NCBI GenBank assembly: GCA_037783415.1
Contig: JAZGTN010000003.1
Coordinates: 1,572,501 to 1,636,500 of the forward strand
Length of the DNA: 64,000 nucleotides
Source: Leptasterias polaris
Lineage: Eukaryota; Echinodermata; Asteroidea; Forcipulatida; Asteriidae
Direction of reading: 5' to 3'
Shown here piece after piece: positions 34,901-43,360 of the stretch. The position numbers and the translations under genes are program-made. Under the pieces are notes generated by a model. It saw nothing but the letters and a program-made list of their open reading frames with translations, had not been told where the DNA came from and searched no databases. Every line of letters begins with the position of its first letter. Position 1 is the first letter of the stretch.

Positions 34901-35241
34901 TCTCTAAATTAATGAAATTTCCATAGTTTGGTTGACTTTATGCGATTGTTGAAAATAAGAGGACAGTAGTATATATTCTTCCAACGATTTACCTAGATAA
35001 AGTCATTTCATAGAGTCGTCTTTTTTCTTTCTTTTTTTCTTTCATACCTGTGTTGAAATGATTGATCTGATGTCCATGCTCTCTGTTTGGTGCTGTTGAC
35101 ATCAGAGTTCTTGAAGTAGCGAGCATTGCTTCCCCACTGGTCTCTAAAGTCAGCTTCATGAGTGCGTCTGTTTACCATTGACCTCTCTTGAATGTTCTTA
35201 TAGCGGGACGTCCAGTAGGCTGGCATTGTTGGCAGCGCCAT
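25322..35241 (-). CDS. TCHP: Trichoplein keratin filament-binding protein (TCHP)
   Basis: Known role: a coiled-coil protein of centrioles/basal bodies, keratin filaments and desmosomes; it activates Aurora A and restrains ciliogenesis. Coding exons in transcript order: 35241-35048, 33890-33680, 32872-32816, 32222-31980, 29931-29752, 29094-28922, 27287-27206, 26548-26363, 25486-25343. All junctions are GT-AG and in phase, giving 490 codons; human TCHP has 498 residues. The N-terminus [14 protein letters not shown] matches human MALPTLPSYW, and [45 protein letters not shown] and [15 protein letters not shown] all have close human counterparts. Residues from about 70 to the end are almost entirely Glu/Lys/Arg/Gln-rich helix, as expected for a trichoplein coiled coil. 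After exon 9 (GFQPK) either a tiny last exon follows, not found, or the frame reads on for six codons (VNYPKA) to a stop at 25322. Introns carry SINEs, MITEs and a LINE fragment. Confidence 0.94.
25650..25880. repeat. MITE-like repeat related to 28360-28565
   Basis: Shares with 28360-28565 the series GCGTCAAGC, TCAA..TT, a CACTAACCAATCA- or GACCAATCA-type stretch, GCGTGCYGCACGC, AATGCATRRTGTG and a rightmost GTAAAGTTGGCCGACTT / GTAAAGATGGCCGACTT. It is in TCHP intron 8. The 136-codon open frame over it is not convincing as protein. Confidence 0.5.
26785..27190 (+). repeat. tRNA-derived SINE, family B, full-length copy
   Basis: The tRNA-like head has an A box TGGCCGAGTGCT at 26797-26808 and a B box GGATTCAAGTCC at 26855-26866, spacing normal for a Leu/Ser-type tRNA. 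The body contains AAGCAAGACACTTAACCATT, TCCTTCGGATGGGACGCAAA, GTGTAATGCACATAAAAGAA and GGCATAGTTGGCTGCA; the end is an imperfect ATT-rich tail (about 27168-27190). The body block CTTCGGATGGGACG is, from memory, widespread in invertebrate SINEs. It lies directly before TCHP exon 7 (27206-27287), in the intron. Confidence 0.85.
27310..27400 (-). repeat. GGGCCC-family fragment near TCHP exon 7
   Basis: TTTCATAAAGCTGGGTTGAGCACAAAAAGTAG and AGCTTACCAGCAAAATG motifs (about 27320-27385) match, in reverse, the 3' part of the repeat at 6470-6655. No inverted terminus is kept. Confidence 0.4.
28195..28305 (-). repeat. tRNA-derived SINE head, minus orientation
   Basis: On the minus strand a B-box-like GGTCATGGGTTCAAATTCTACC (core GGGTTCAAATT) follows GATGAGACATCTGCTCTAGAATGG. 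The order is that of a tRNA-related promoter; the complete cloverleaf cannot be drawn, so it is scored as a SINE rather than a tRNA gene. Confidence 0.55.
28360..28565. mobile_element. MITE with GCCATCTTTACGGGCAA inverted ends
   Basis: GCCATCTTTACGGGCAAAT at 28370-28388 is mirrored by ATTGCCCGTAAAGATGGC at about 28532-28549. The interior is GC-rich for this region (GCGCGTGCTGCACGCCGTT) and itself partly palindromic. It is located in TCHP intron 6. Confidence 0.75.
29425..29702 (+). repeat. Interspersed repeat, GGGCCC terminus
   Basis: The partner copy of 7715-7932: shared GGTTAGCAAGAAAATCAGG, CAGCCAGCTTGCATG, GCATTGTTACGTCATTCG and CAGTAAGTGCCG, ending GATATTGGGCCC at about 29690-29701. It lies in TCHP intron 5, ending about 50 bp before exon 5. 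Confidence 0.6.
30360..30665 (+). repeat. SINE family D, plus orientation
   Basis: Blocks TTGATTCTCTCCTGTAACAA, GGGTTTTTCTCTGGGCCC, GGTTTTCCTCCCTCTGA, CTGTGGCTGGCTGCCAAA, ACATGCCTGCGGCTCAACCA, TAACTTCTCAGCTGTGAGTT and AGGATGATAAGCCTCCC match the reversed copy at 17995-18295 in order; an ATTATTATTATT-type tail follows at about 30670. It lies in TCHP intron 4. Confidence 0.75.
32485..32570 (+). repeat. Short minisatellite, about 20-bp unit
   Basis: Three to four units of the form CTATAMACTGGTA(C/G)CC are arranged in tandem (about 32510-32560): CTATAAACTGGTACCCC, CTATACACTGGTAGCCACC, CTATACACTGGAACCAC. It is in TCHP intron 3. Confidence 0.65.
33395..33545 (-). repeat. tRNA-derived SINE, minus orientation
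   Basis: On the minus strand, GGACTTGATAGCTTGTTTAG precedes a B-box-containing GAGGTCGCAGGTTCAGATCC and TTCTAGTCAATTTTTC. A pseudo-duplication (AACATTAACATGCTAAACAAGC against AAGATTAACGTGTTGAACAAGC) is visible within. It lies in TCHP intron 2. Confidence 0.6.
34075..34500 (-). mobile_element. 3' end of a non-LTR retrotransposon (dead fragment)
   Basis: On the minus strand a frame ending near 34170 encodes [40 protein letters not shown], the typical C-terminal segment of Jockey/CR1/RTE-type reverse transcriptases (F-PRT--LWN-LP then LDSFK). A poly(A) tail appears on that strand (the T run at 34071-34088 in plus orientation). The fragment is 5'-truncated, inserted in TCHP intron 1. Confidence 0.75.
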
Positions 35242-35284
35242 TTTTGAAGACCACCCTTTTATTTAAACAAAAAGTGTGATATTT

Positions 35285-35345
35285 AAACAATATTGCACCA
35301 CAGCACCTTGTAAACCATTACATGGTGCTATGTAAAGGAATAGGT
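35285..35345 (+). repeat. SINE family B 3'-end remnant next to the TCHP start
   Basis: CACAGCACCTTGTAAACC, ATTACATGGTGCTATGTAAAGG and AATAGGTCTCAT resemble the 3' end of the family B SINE (compare CACAACACCTTGCAAAAACC and AAGGTGCTACATGAAA at 27043-27085). The LINE 5' region starts just after it. Confidence 0.45.
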
Positions 35346-35534
35346 CTCATACTTCATAGCTCCACATACCTTGCAGGAAAATACTGACTGTTGAAGCGCC
35401 TTGAAGACATGTAGAGGAAGGACGTGCACTAAAATGAGCTCCGCACCCATTGCACCACCTCCATGATTGAACATTGTGCGTAATCGCCCAACCGTGTATA
35501 CTTCATTCCTTGAATATTTGCAGTGTACGAAGCA

Positions 35535-36290
35535 ATGCCGCCGAAGCAACGAGGAGTGAAGATGCCCGGCCGGGTTGCGGTCCCCGCAGCCGTGCACCCA
35601 ATAGTCTCGGAAGGCGAGGAGAGCGACTCTGTTGGGGAAGACAACGGCGACCATCGTGGAAAGTTTGAAATCTTTGTCAGGTCTACCCTATCCAAGCTAG
35701 TGGAGGGCCAGCGGCAACTCGAGGCTAAATTGGCAGCATCAATTGAGTTCAACAGTGAGAGAATTGTCGATCTAGAGAAGGCCAAAACGGGCCTCGAGAA
35801 GTCTGTTAGTTCCCTCGAAAAGGAACTTTCCGCCGTAAAGGACCGACTGTGCAAGCAGGGTGAAGAAATTAACAAGCAGGAGAGGTTCGCAAGACGGAAC
35901 AACTTTCGTGTGGTGGGAGTCACCAGGTCAGAGAAAGAAAACTGTGTAGAGAAGATTACGGAAATCTTATCTACTAATTTCGGATGGGATTCAAGCACCC
36001 CGCGAATCGAGCGTGCCCACCGGGAAGGACGAGAAAACAACGGTCGACCACCCCATATCCTGATCAAGTTTCTATCTTACCAGGACAAAGTGAGAGTGAT
36101 GAAGGAATGGCGACGAGCCTTGGAGGGGTCACAGCTATTTATCATAGACGACCTCACTCTACAGGATTGGCAGGAGAAGAAACGGTGGAAGACTGAGGTA
36201 AAAACACTGTACGATAAAGGCAAAAAGCTGAGTTTTTTTGCTGGAAAATGGCGATCGAGTAACGGTGAGGCCTTCCACTTTTCGAGTTAA
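35535..36290 (+). CDS. LINE ORF1 protein, L1-ORF1p-like (Transposase_22 type)
   Basis: Intact 251-codon frame from ATG 35535 (MPPKQRGVKMPGR). Residues about 40-110 form a heptad-like coiled coil (LVEGQRQLEAKLAAS, LEKAKTGLEKSVSSLEKELS). It is followed by QERFARRNNFRVVGV and IERAHREGR, then ILIKFLSYQDKVRVMKEWR and LFIIDDLTLQDWQ, the order of the RRM-like and C-terminal domains of L1 ORF1 proteins. Its expected role is to bind element RNA as a nucleic-acid chaperone. The upstream in-frame codons (35523-35534) begin with GTG, so the ATG was chosen. The minus-strand 212-codon frame (35429-36067) is its shadow. Confidence 0.85.
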   Translation: MPPKQRGVKMPGRVAVPAAVHPIVSEGEESDSVGEDNGDHRGKFEIFVRSTLSKLVEGQRQLEAKLAASIEFNSERIVDLEKAKTGLEKSVSSLEKELSAVKDRLCKQGEEINKQERFARRNNFRVVGVTRSEKENCVEKITEILSTNFGWDSSTPRIERAHREGRENNGRPPHILIKFLSYQDKVRVMKEWRRALEGSQLFIIDDLTLQDWQEKKRWKTEVKTLYDKGKKLSFFAGKWRSSNGEAFHFSS

Positions 36291-36595
36291 CTGTACTTCG
36301 CATGTTCCCCACCTTAATGGGGTTATTCCTCACAAAACTGTGACTTCGATAAAATTTCCTCGATCTGTAATTTTTTGGGTGGTTTTAATACTTTAAGGTT
36401 TTCTTTAATTTTTGATAAGGAGCTCTTGCGTGTAGGTACATGCTCCGTCCCATTAATCCTTTTCATTGCCGGTCATTGTCGACCTAGCAATTACAATTGC
36501 TTTCCACTGACCGTGTCTAATTTTGCTTGTGTTTGTTTCTCCCAACTTTTGTGTACTATCCTTGTTTTCCCATTCCTGTTTTGTTTTGTTTATAT

Positions 36596-39157
36596 ATGCC
36601 TGTTAAATTTCCCTGTAATGGTTGTAATAATCCGGTTAGATCTAATCAAAGTAGTATTTACTGTGATTGTTGTAAGTTGTGGGTACATCTTAGATGTACC
36701 GACCTGACTCATGCTGAATTTTGTAAATTATCTACCAATAATGATCCTTGGTTCTGCTCATCATGTATCTCAAGTATTTTTCCTTTTAGTAACTTAGACG
36801 CTACTGCATTTGGGGTTGTGCATGACTTTAACCTGTATAATTATGTTAACAATGACCCGTATCTTAATACTCCCGAATTAAACTTTGTCGAGGACCCCAA
36901 CAATCTGGTTCACAATATCAACAATTCATATTATTATTCTTATGATAAGTTTTTGAATTCTTTTAATCAAGAATTCTCTTCCATCAAAAATTTCTCCTTC
37001 ATGCATTTAAACATCAGGAGCTTGACTAAAAATATTGATTCTCTTAGAACGTTACTCCATCAGCTTAATCATAAATTTTCTATTATTGGTTTGTCTGAAA
37101 CCTGGCTCAAGGAAAAGTATGGTGATATTAGTTACCTCCATTTACCAGGTTATACTCTTGAAACCTTAAATAGGGAACGTAAAACTGGTGGTGGCGTAGC
37201 TCTCTATATTTCCACCGATCTTACTTACCTACCTAGGCCTGACTTGAGCATTTCTGTTGATTCTCTGGAATGTTATTTTGTTGAAATAATATCTAGTAAA
37301 CATAAGAATATCATTGCAGGTGTTGTATATAAGCCTCCCAATGCTAATTTTAATGATTTTATCACCTGCTTCAATAATTTGGTTCAAAGTATTACAAACG
37401 AAAACAAGTCTTGTTTAGTTTCGGGTGATTTTAATCTCAACCTGATTGATTGTGATCATAGCAGCCAGCCACAAGAATTCTTGGATCTGATGTTCTCTTC
37501 AGCTTGTATACCTCTTATAAATAAGCCTACCAGGATTACGAAATCCTCTGCCACTCTCATTGACAATATTTTCACCAATATTTTACCCACTCCTAAATCT
37601 GGTATTATTGTGACTGATATTTCCGATCATTTTCCTATATTTACTTTGTTTTCTTTCACGGCCAAACATTCTAGCTTTAAGCCTGTCCCGACATATAACT
37701 ACTCTATGGAAAATATCGATTGTTTTAAAAAAGATCTGATTTCCTGTGACTGGTCAGCTGTTTTTGTTGCCTCAGATGCTAACACGGCTTTCAGTAACTT
37801 TATGGATTCTTTTAATAGACTTCACGATAAGAATATTCCCTTGAAGAATTTCAAGCCCTCGTCTCGTAAACTTACTCCTAAGTCTCCGTGGATTTCTGTA
37901 AACATGTGTAAATCTATCCATCATAAAAATAAGCTGTATCGTAGATTTGTTTCTCATCCCACTGACTCTAATCGTGCCATGTACGTACGTTATAAAAATA
38001 TTTTGACCACTGTGATTCGTAATTCGAAACGTATGTACTATGCAAGACAGTTTGAGAAAGAAAAAGGTAATGCTAAAAACACTTGGAAAATTATAAACAG
38101 TATACTTAAAAACAAAACACCATCTAAATTGTCCTCCATTGATATTAATGGCGTTGTGGTGAGTAATTCTATTTTGATGGCTGACCATTTTAATACTTAC
38201 TTTGCTAACATTGGTGAAAAACTTAGCAATCAAATTCCCCGTAGTGATAGTAACTTTCATGATTATCTTTTTAACCCTAACTCCAGCTCGATTTTCTTTG
38301 TTCCGGTTATTCAACAGGAAATTTTAGACATTGTTAAAAATTTTGCTAATAAAAATAGTTCAGGTCACGATCATGTTAATAATTTTCTTATTAAATCTGT
38401 GATCCTCGCGGTCTCCATGCCTCTTACATTTATTATGAACCTTTCCCTGTCCACAGGGGTTGTCCCTGATGGGATGAAGATTGCCAGGATCACACCAATC
38501 TTCAAGAGTGGAGACACACAACAAGACAATAATTATAGGCCTATTTCTGTTCTTACTTCATTTTCTAAAATTTTAGAACGTATAGTTTTTATACGGACAA
38601 GCAAATTCTTTGATAGTTATAATATTTTGTCAGATTCCCAATTTGGTTTCCGTAAGAAACATTCAACCACTCATGCAATTCTGCAGTTGCTTGAAAAAAT
38701 ATCTAGCAGTCTTGATGATTCTTCCCATACACTTGGTATTTTCCTGGATCTCTCCAAGGCCTTTGATACTGTCAATCATGAGATTCTTTTGCATAAATTG
38801 TTCTATTACGGTGTCAGAGGTATTGCCTTGGAGTGGTTCAGGAGCTACCTAACTAAACGTCATCAATTTGTTACTATTAATGGTTGTGTCTCCCCTCTTG
38901 CAGAAATTACCCATGGCGTTCCACAAGGATCAATCCTCGGACCCCTGTTATTTTCAATTTATATTAATGATTTTGACAAATCATCTGATTTGTTATCTTT
39001 TATTCTTTTCGCCGATGACAGTAATTTGTTTTATACTCATTCCAATATGGATATTCTCTATGATACTGTTAATTTAGAACTCAACAAAATTTCTAGGTGG
39101 ATTAAGGCTAATAAGTTGTCCCTCAATATTCAGCAAGAAGGTCACTCATTCCATTAA
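36596..39157 (+). CDS. LINE ORF2, PHD-like finger, endonuclease and reverse transcriptase (5' part)
   Basis: From ATG 36596 (MPVKFPCNGC). Residues about 6-60 are a C4HC3 PHD-like finger: CNGC, CDCC, WVHLRC, then WFCSSC. Residues about 135-350 are an apurinic-like endonuclease: FMHLNIRSL, IIGLSETWL, GGGVALYIS, VVYKPPN, VSGDFNLNLID, LIDNIFTN, ISDHFPIF. Residues about 625-830 are the reverse transcriptase: NYRPISVLTSFSKILE, FRKKHSTTHAI, IFLDLSKAFDTVNHEIL, THGVPQGSILGPLLFSIYIN and the catalytic FADDSNLF near residue 805. It nicks target DNA and reverse-transcribes its own RNA. The frame shifts after LSLNI (about 39130) and stops at 39157; similarity continues in another frame. Residues upstream of the ATG chosen (36527-36595) are not needed. 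Confidence 0.9.
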   Translation: MPVKFPCNGCNNPVRSNQSSIYCDCCKLWVHLRCTDLTHAEFCKLSTNNDPWFCSSCISSIFPFSNLDATAFGVVHDFNLYNYVNNDPYLNTPELNFVEDPNNLVHNINNSYYYSYDKFLNSFNQEFSSIKNFSFMHLNIRSLTKNIDSLRTLLHQLNHKFSIIGLSETWLKEKYGDISYLHLPGYTLETLNRERKTGGGVALYISTDLTYLPRPDLSISVDSLECYFVEIISSKHKNIIAGVVYKPPNANFNDFITCFNNLVQSITNENKSCLVSGDFNLNLIDCDHSSQPQEFLDLMFSSACIPLINKPTRITKSSATLIDNIFTNILPTPKSGIIVTDISDHFPIFTLFSFTAKHSSFKPVPTYNYSMENIDCFKKDLISCDWSAVFVASDANTAFSNFMDSFNRLHDKNIPLKNFKPSSRKLTPKSPWISVNMCKSIHHKNKLYRRFVSHPTDSNRAMYVRYKNILTTVIRNSKRMYYARQFEKEKGNAKNTWKIINSILKNKTPSKLSSIDINGVVVSNSILMADHFNTYFANIGEKLSNQIPRSDSNFHDYLFNPNSSSIFFVPVIQQEILDIVKNFANKNSSGHDHVNNFLIKSVILAVSMPLTFIMNLSLSTGVVPDGMKIARITPIFKSGDTQQDNNYRPISVLTSFSKILERIVFIRTSKFFDSYNILSDSQFGFRKKHSTTHAILQLLEKISSSLDDSSHTLGIFLDLSKAFDTVNHEILLHKLFYYGVRGIALEWFRSYLTKRHQFVTINGCVSPLAEITHGVPQGSILGPLLFSIYINDFDKSSDLLSFILFADDSNLFYTHSNMDILYDTVNLELNKISRWIKANKLSLNIQQEGHSFH

Positions 39158-39215
39158 GTCTATTTACATAGACAAAAATCAAGTTATTAGAACAGATTGT
39201 ACTAAATTTCTTGGA

Positions 39216-39809
39216 ATGCATATTGATCAAGACCTCTCCTGGAAACAACATGTTAATAACCTATGCAAAGTTATTTCAAGAAATATTGGAGTAATTAATA
39301 AGCTTAAGCATTTTTTTCCTGAGGAGGTTTTGTTTACACTCTACAATGCACTTATTTTGCCTTATATTAATTATGGCATTTTAGCATGGGGTAATTCAGG
39401 CATGGTTCAAATTAATAGGTTGTTGACCCTTCAAAAAAAAGCTTTCAGAATTATTAATCATACTGATTACTTAGCTCACTGTGACCCTCTATTTATTAAG
39501 CACAGCAGTCTTAAGATCAGTGACATGTATATTCTTGAGCTTGGGATGTTCATGTTTAAACTTAATTCTAATGATCTTCCTCGTTCTATTTGTTCCCTGT
39601 TCACTAAAACTCAAGATGTTCATAGTCATTTTACAAGGCATTGTAATGAATTTCATCAATCATTTGCTCATACGAAACTTTTTCATAGAACGGTTAAACA
39701 TGAAGGGCCCAGGCTATGGTATTCTCTAGACAGTAATCTTAAATGTTCTCCTACACTTATTTCTTTCAAACGAAAATTTAAGGCTCTTTTGTTGGCCAAA
39801 TATTTGTAA
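39216..39809 (+). pseudogene. LINE ORF2 C-terminal part, out of frame with the rest
   Basis: Similarity resumes at about 39140 and the frame runs to the stop at 39809. Visible family blocks: KFLGMHIDQDLSWKQHV, YNALILPYINYGILAWGNS, LQKKAFRIINHTDYL, LFHRTVKHEGPRLWYSLDSN and FKRKFKALLLAKYL, the usual thumb and C-terminal region of CR1/L2-type polymerases. The join at about 39130-39145 also looks a few codons short compared with relatives, so a small deletion probably caused the frameshift. The element is therefore inactive unless this is a sequencing error. Confidence 0.85.
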
Positions 39810-40732
39810 GTGGTCTACCGGATTGTCTATGTTTGTCTGTTTAACGTAACTTTGTTTAACTTTACATAAAATGGTTCACTCATTTTCTTTTATTTATTGG
39901 GGGGGTCCTTACTAGACAAGCAATGCTTCTTAAGGGCCTCCTTCCGCACGTACTTGATTTCTCTTTATCTAAGTTACTTTTTCTTAATTATATTATATTT
40001 ATTTGTTATATACCCCCTATGGGGTTACTGTTGTATTTGCATAATATGTGAATTCTGTATTGTTTGCTACGTGTGGAAAAAATTATTAAAGAACTTGAAC
40101 TTGAACTTGAACTTGAACTGAGTGACGGATATGAGCGCTATATAGGAAGCCACTATTATTATTAATAAGGTCTGGAATCAGGAATTAGCCTACTTACTTA
40201 CTTAACTCTATTTTCCACAGAATCATGACAATAGATATGAAATAACAGAAGAGACGGTCTCATTAAGTAATAGTTTTAACCGTAGCAGTAATACTTAAAC
40301 CATCCTGGATGTGGAAGGGGGTCTCTAAGAAAGCAAAGCTTGTCAAGTAGAGGCCCCCTGTTACAATTATAACATAAATTAGAAAATAAGAAAAATTTAC
40401 AAACAAAACAGTTTACACAATAACCCTCAAAAAAAGGGACACAAAATGAGGATGCTCAGAAGTTGTTTCGAGTGTTCATGAACGCCCACCGTTATTCTGT
40501 TTGAAAAAGTTTGGCAGAAAAAGGTACATCATCCCACGAGAAGTTGATGTGTGAGGTTTTTCAAAACCATACATTGCTACCAAGCTTAAACTAGCAATTG
40601 TAAGTGATTATTGAATGAGTTTTTGACGGTTCTTGTTTTCCGGCAAGAAGCAAAGACTAGAGTCGACTAAGACTAGAGAGTCCAGCTCAAATTGCCAACT
40701 AGGACTAGGTTTAGGCCAAGTTAAAAAAATTC

Positions 40733-40983
40733 GTTGATCGTCCCCGCCAGCATCCTTTTTTGAGGCCACATCCTTTTTTAAATATTTTTAATTTTTTTGA
40801 TTTTTCCTAAAAAAGACAATATTTGTTTGTATTTTTAATCCACCCTTGACAATTTTTTTTAAATTTTTGATGTAAACAGCCTGTTTGAATTGAAATACTT
40901 GGCGGCCATCTTGGAACAAAAATAAAAAATAAAAAATAAAAAGGCCCTCATCCTCCTCTTTTTGGAAAAATCAGGACGATCAA
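40733..40983. mobile_element. Small MITE with GTTGATCGTCC inverted ends
   Basis: GTTGATCGTCC at about 40733-40743 is mirrored by GGACGATCAAC at about 40973-40983. The similarity extends inward loosely (GCATCCTTTTTT against AAAAAGAGGAGGATG). The interior is T-rich with AAATAAAAAATAAA runs. Confidence 0.6.
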
Positions 40984-42249
40984 CTGGTATTTTTTTTTTA
41001 TTTGGCCTTAGTAGGGCTATTTATTTCACTCAGGTTCAAAATGTAAACTTTGAATCAGGAACACATTATCCTAATTCCTATACAGGGAACCTTGTGAATG
41101 GTGTAAAACCAGCTATAGGGCTGGTTGAACGAATGATGTGAACAAATCTTTTCAAACAAATGTTGTCATTACCATGGTTACCATTCTGATCTCAAGTTCT
41201 GTACAAGTAAATAAAACCAATGTATCCTCCCCTGTCCGGTTTTCGATGTAGTATGCCTTTTTCTTTGAATTGAAAAAAAATTAAAATATTCCATAATCAA
41301 CTGATGCCCTAATTACCTTCCTTTGTTTCTAAGAAATATGCAAACATATATTAAAACGTGATGGACATTGAAACTTTCACACCACGCACCGATCTTCGAT
41401 GACTTCAATAGCGTCCCATTTGTTTTGAGTTTGACCTGTTTTCGATGCAAACAAGAAAGTATGGTGTCCGGGTGAAGCCATACGTGGAAGAAACATCTGC
41501 AGTGACTACAAGTGTTCTGTGAGACTTAGTGTATGACTCTATAGCCAGCAGTTTTCTTCATTTTATTCAACATATTTTTTATTTAGTTTTAAAAATAACC
41601 ATGGTATTTTTCAAAAACTAAAAAAAAAAAAAAAAAAAAAAAAAATGTAAATAATTCTTTGCTTTGAAATCTTAGTTTTATTTAGTTTTGTGTCTTTTTA
41701 TGTTTCTTAACATTTATAATAAAGCATATAAATAAACAGTGATAATCGAATCACAAAGCTGATGTTTAAATTTTAATATTAATAACAAAAATGATAGACG
41801 TGTTACAAAAAAAAATTATCCAGACTATTAGAAAATGATATAAGGCACGTGGTTTCTTTAAGCCTCTGTATTTTTTTCCCCAGAATGCTCAGCAGAATGT
41901 TCAGTCACATGATTTGATCATCGTGAATTGTGAATTGAAAAAGTGTTTGATGAAACTTTTTCGGTGGGAATTTTTTTTTTTATGGCCCCGACAGTATGAC
42001 ATATTTTTGTACCTTGCAGAAATGCCTAAAATACCACAACTTTTTGCATTGCAAGTGCAACTAACCAGTGGAGCCTTACATGTTTCTAAGTTTTGGTCAA
42101 ATGAGAGGAGACTCTTTGCTTGGCAAGTCAAACCACAAAAATTGTATCTAGGGACTGTTTACATCGCGTGCAGAGAGGTAAAAGATTTGCCTCGATTTCA
42201 GGGACGCCCTGAATATAGGGCGTCCTACGATACACAACAAGTTTTATAA

Positions 42250-42440
42250 GCAAGTTTCATTTCATTTCATTTCATTTATTATTTCACAGGGCAGAAACAA
42301 TCACAAATAAAGAACAACAAAAGAGATAAACATAAGTACATTTTGTAGAGAAGCAAACATGACACAAAGTTGACAGCACCCCTGTAGGATCACCAAATGC
42401 GAACCAAATCACAATCGAGTGGCTTTCCAATTTATGCTGC

Positions 42441-42474
<34 letters not shown>

Positions 42475-42560
42475 AATCAGAAAAATAAAATCCATCCAAG
42501 GGATGTAATACAAGAACAAACCCAATCATAAAAAAAAAAAAAATAAGGAACAATTTAGTT
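42250..42560 (-). repeat. Retroelement 3'-end remnant with (TTTCA)n and A runs
   Basis: Five TTTCA units (42257-42280) followed by TTATTATTTCACAGGGCAG and A-rich sequence, with A runs at 42441-42472 and 42530-42542. Read on the minus strand this is the tail of a retroelement 3' UTR ending in TGAAA repeats. No coding part remains. Confidence 0.5.
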
Positions 42561-43334
42561 TAGAAGTATTATGATGGCAAGTCCAAATGTATACCTGGGG
42601 ACAGTTTAGCATGGTAACGTAACGTAACGTTAACAAAGTATTGTTGGTCATGTTGGTGTTATTTATTAAATGATGTTATAATTCTGCTATCCACTTACTT
42701 AGTGACTTACTAATTACTTCATTCAATTCTTCAAATCAAACTTCAAGTTTTATTTTTAAAGGTTTTGTGTTGGACAACCACCGCAAAATGCACAGCAAGT
42801 AAATGCGCAGCTCTTAAAAGGCGTGCGAATAATATCTGATAACGTGTGCACCGTTTCCCAATACATTGCGCTATTTGAAAATGGTCTCATTCAACTTGCA
42901 CAATTTAGACGATTTAGAAATTACTTTAAAAAAACGCAATGAAATTCCAGTTAATGATAAAAATTGACAAATTATTTCCTTATTCGCTGAAAATTAGTTT
43001 ACGTACCTTCAAATTACCTTGATAAATGCAGAAGTTTAACCATCTGTTTCAAAGATTCAAGAGCCAAGTCAACGACGTGACCCGGAATAAAAACTTCGGT
43101 GGTTGACCTTTAGATATTCGTGTGTTTGTTAACCAAATTGATTACTATTAAAACAGATGATATTAAAATAAAAAAGCTAGAAAACACACGTTTTAGAGTG
43201 ATTGTGTGACGAGTTATGCTTAAAATATTTAGCTGCAATACAAAAAACTTGATAAAAAACAGAAAAATCGTTTTCTTTCTTATATTGAGATTTGATTTTA
43301 ATAGCGCTGCAGGTCAGGGTGAGAAACCCATCTG

Positions 43335-43360
43335 CCAACTTCCGGTCTCTTTTATCCAAG
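43335..43360 (+). promoter_or_regulatory. 5'TOP-like leader and transcription start region of RPL23A
   Basis: Immediately before the ATG lies CAACTTCCGGTCTCTTTTAT then CCAAG. A pyrimidine tract such as CTCTTTT starting at a C, just before a very short leader, is the hallmark of ribosomal-protein promoters and confers mTOR-dependent translational control. The leader would be only about 15 bases. No TATA box is seen. Confidence 0.65.

Larger units (their letters stand above)
35346..40120 (+). mobile_element. CR1/L2-group LINE, near full length, two ORFs
   Basis: The order is 5' UTR, ORF1 (35535-36290), spacer, ORF2 (36596-39809, one frameshift), 3' UTR of about 280 bp, and a 3' tail of TTGAAC repeats at about 40091-40118, typical of CR1/L2-type elements that end in short tandem repeats rather than poly(A). 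No LTRs, integrase or protease are present, so it is not a retrovirus-like element. The 5' edge is an estimate: a short TCHP 5' UTR and a SINE remnant must fit before it. No target duplication is certain. Only one break is seen in about 4.3 kb of coding sequence, suggesting a young insertion. Confidence 0.85.
40121..43334. other. Intergenic region between the LINE and RPL23A
   Basis: AT-rich, no gene recognised. It contains the MITE at 40733-40983, an A run of about 30 at 41616-41644, a retroelement 3'-end remnant at 42250-42560, a hairpin GACGCCCTGAATATAGGGCGTC at about 42202-42223, and three CGTAA units at 42617-42631. The 111-codon frame at 41914-42249 shows no family resemblance and covers the hairpin. 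The last 300 bp (43030-43334) should contain the RPL23A promoter. Confidence 0.5.

Noticed and set aside
35429..36067. 212-codon open frame on the minus strand
   Set aside because: It lies fully opposite the intact LINE ORF1, is Ser/Arg-rich with no family resemblance, and is explained as an antisense shadow.
37772..38314. 180-codon open frame on the minus strand
   Set aside because: Antisense to LINE ORF2; no independent protein character.
35346..40120. Endogenous retrovirus or LTR retrotransposon
   Set aside because: No terminal direct repeats, protease, integrase or RNase H of that type; the endonuclease and reverse transcriptase motifs are those of non-LTR elements.
41914..42249. 111-codon plus-strand frame upstream of RPL23A
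   Set aside because: No recognisable family, crosses a hairpin and poly-T run, no splice or promoter context; probably noncoding.
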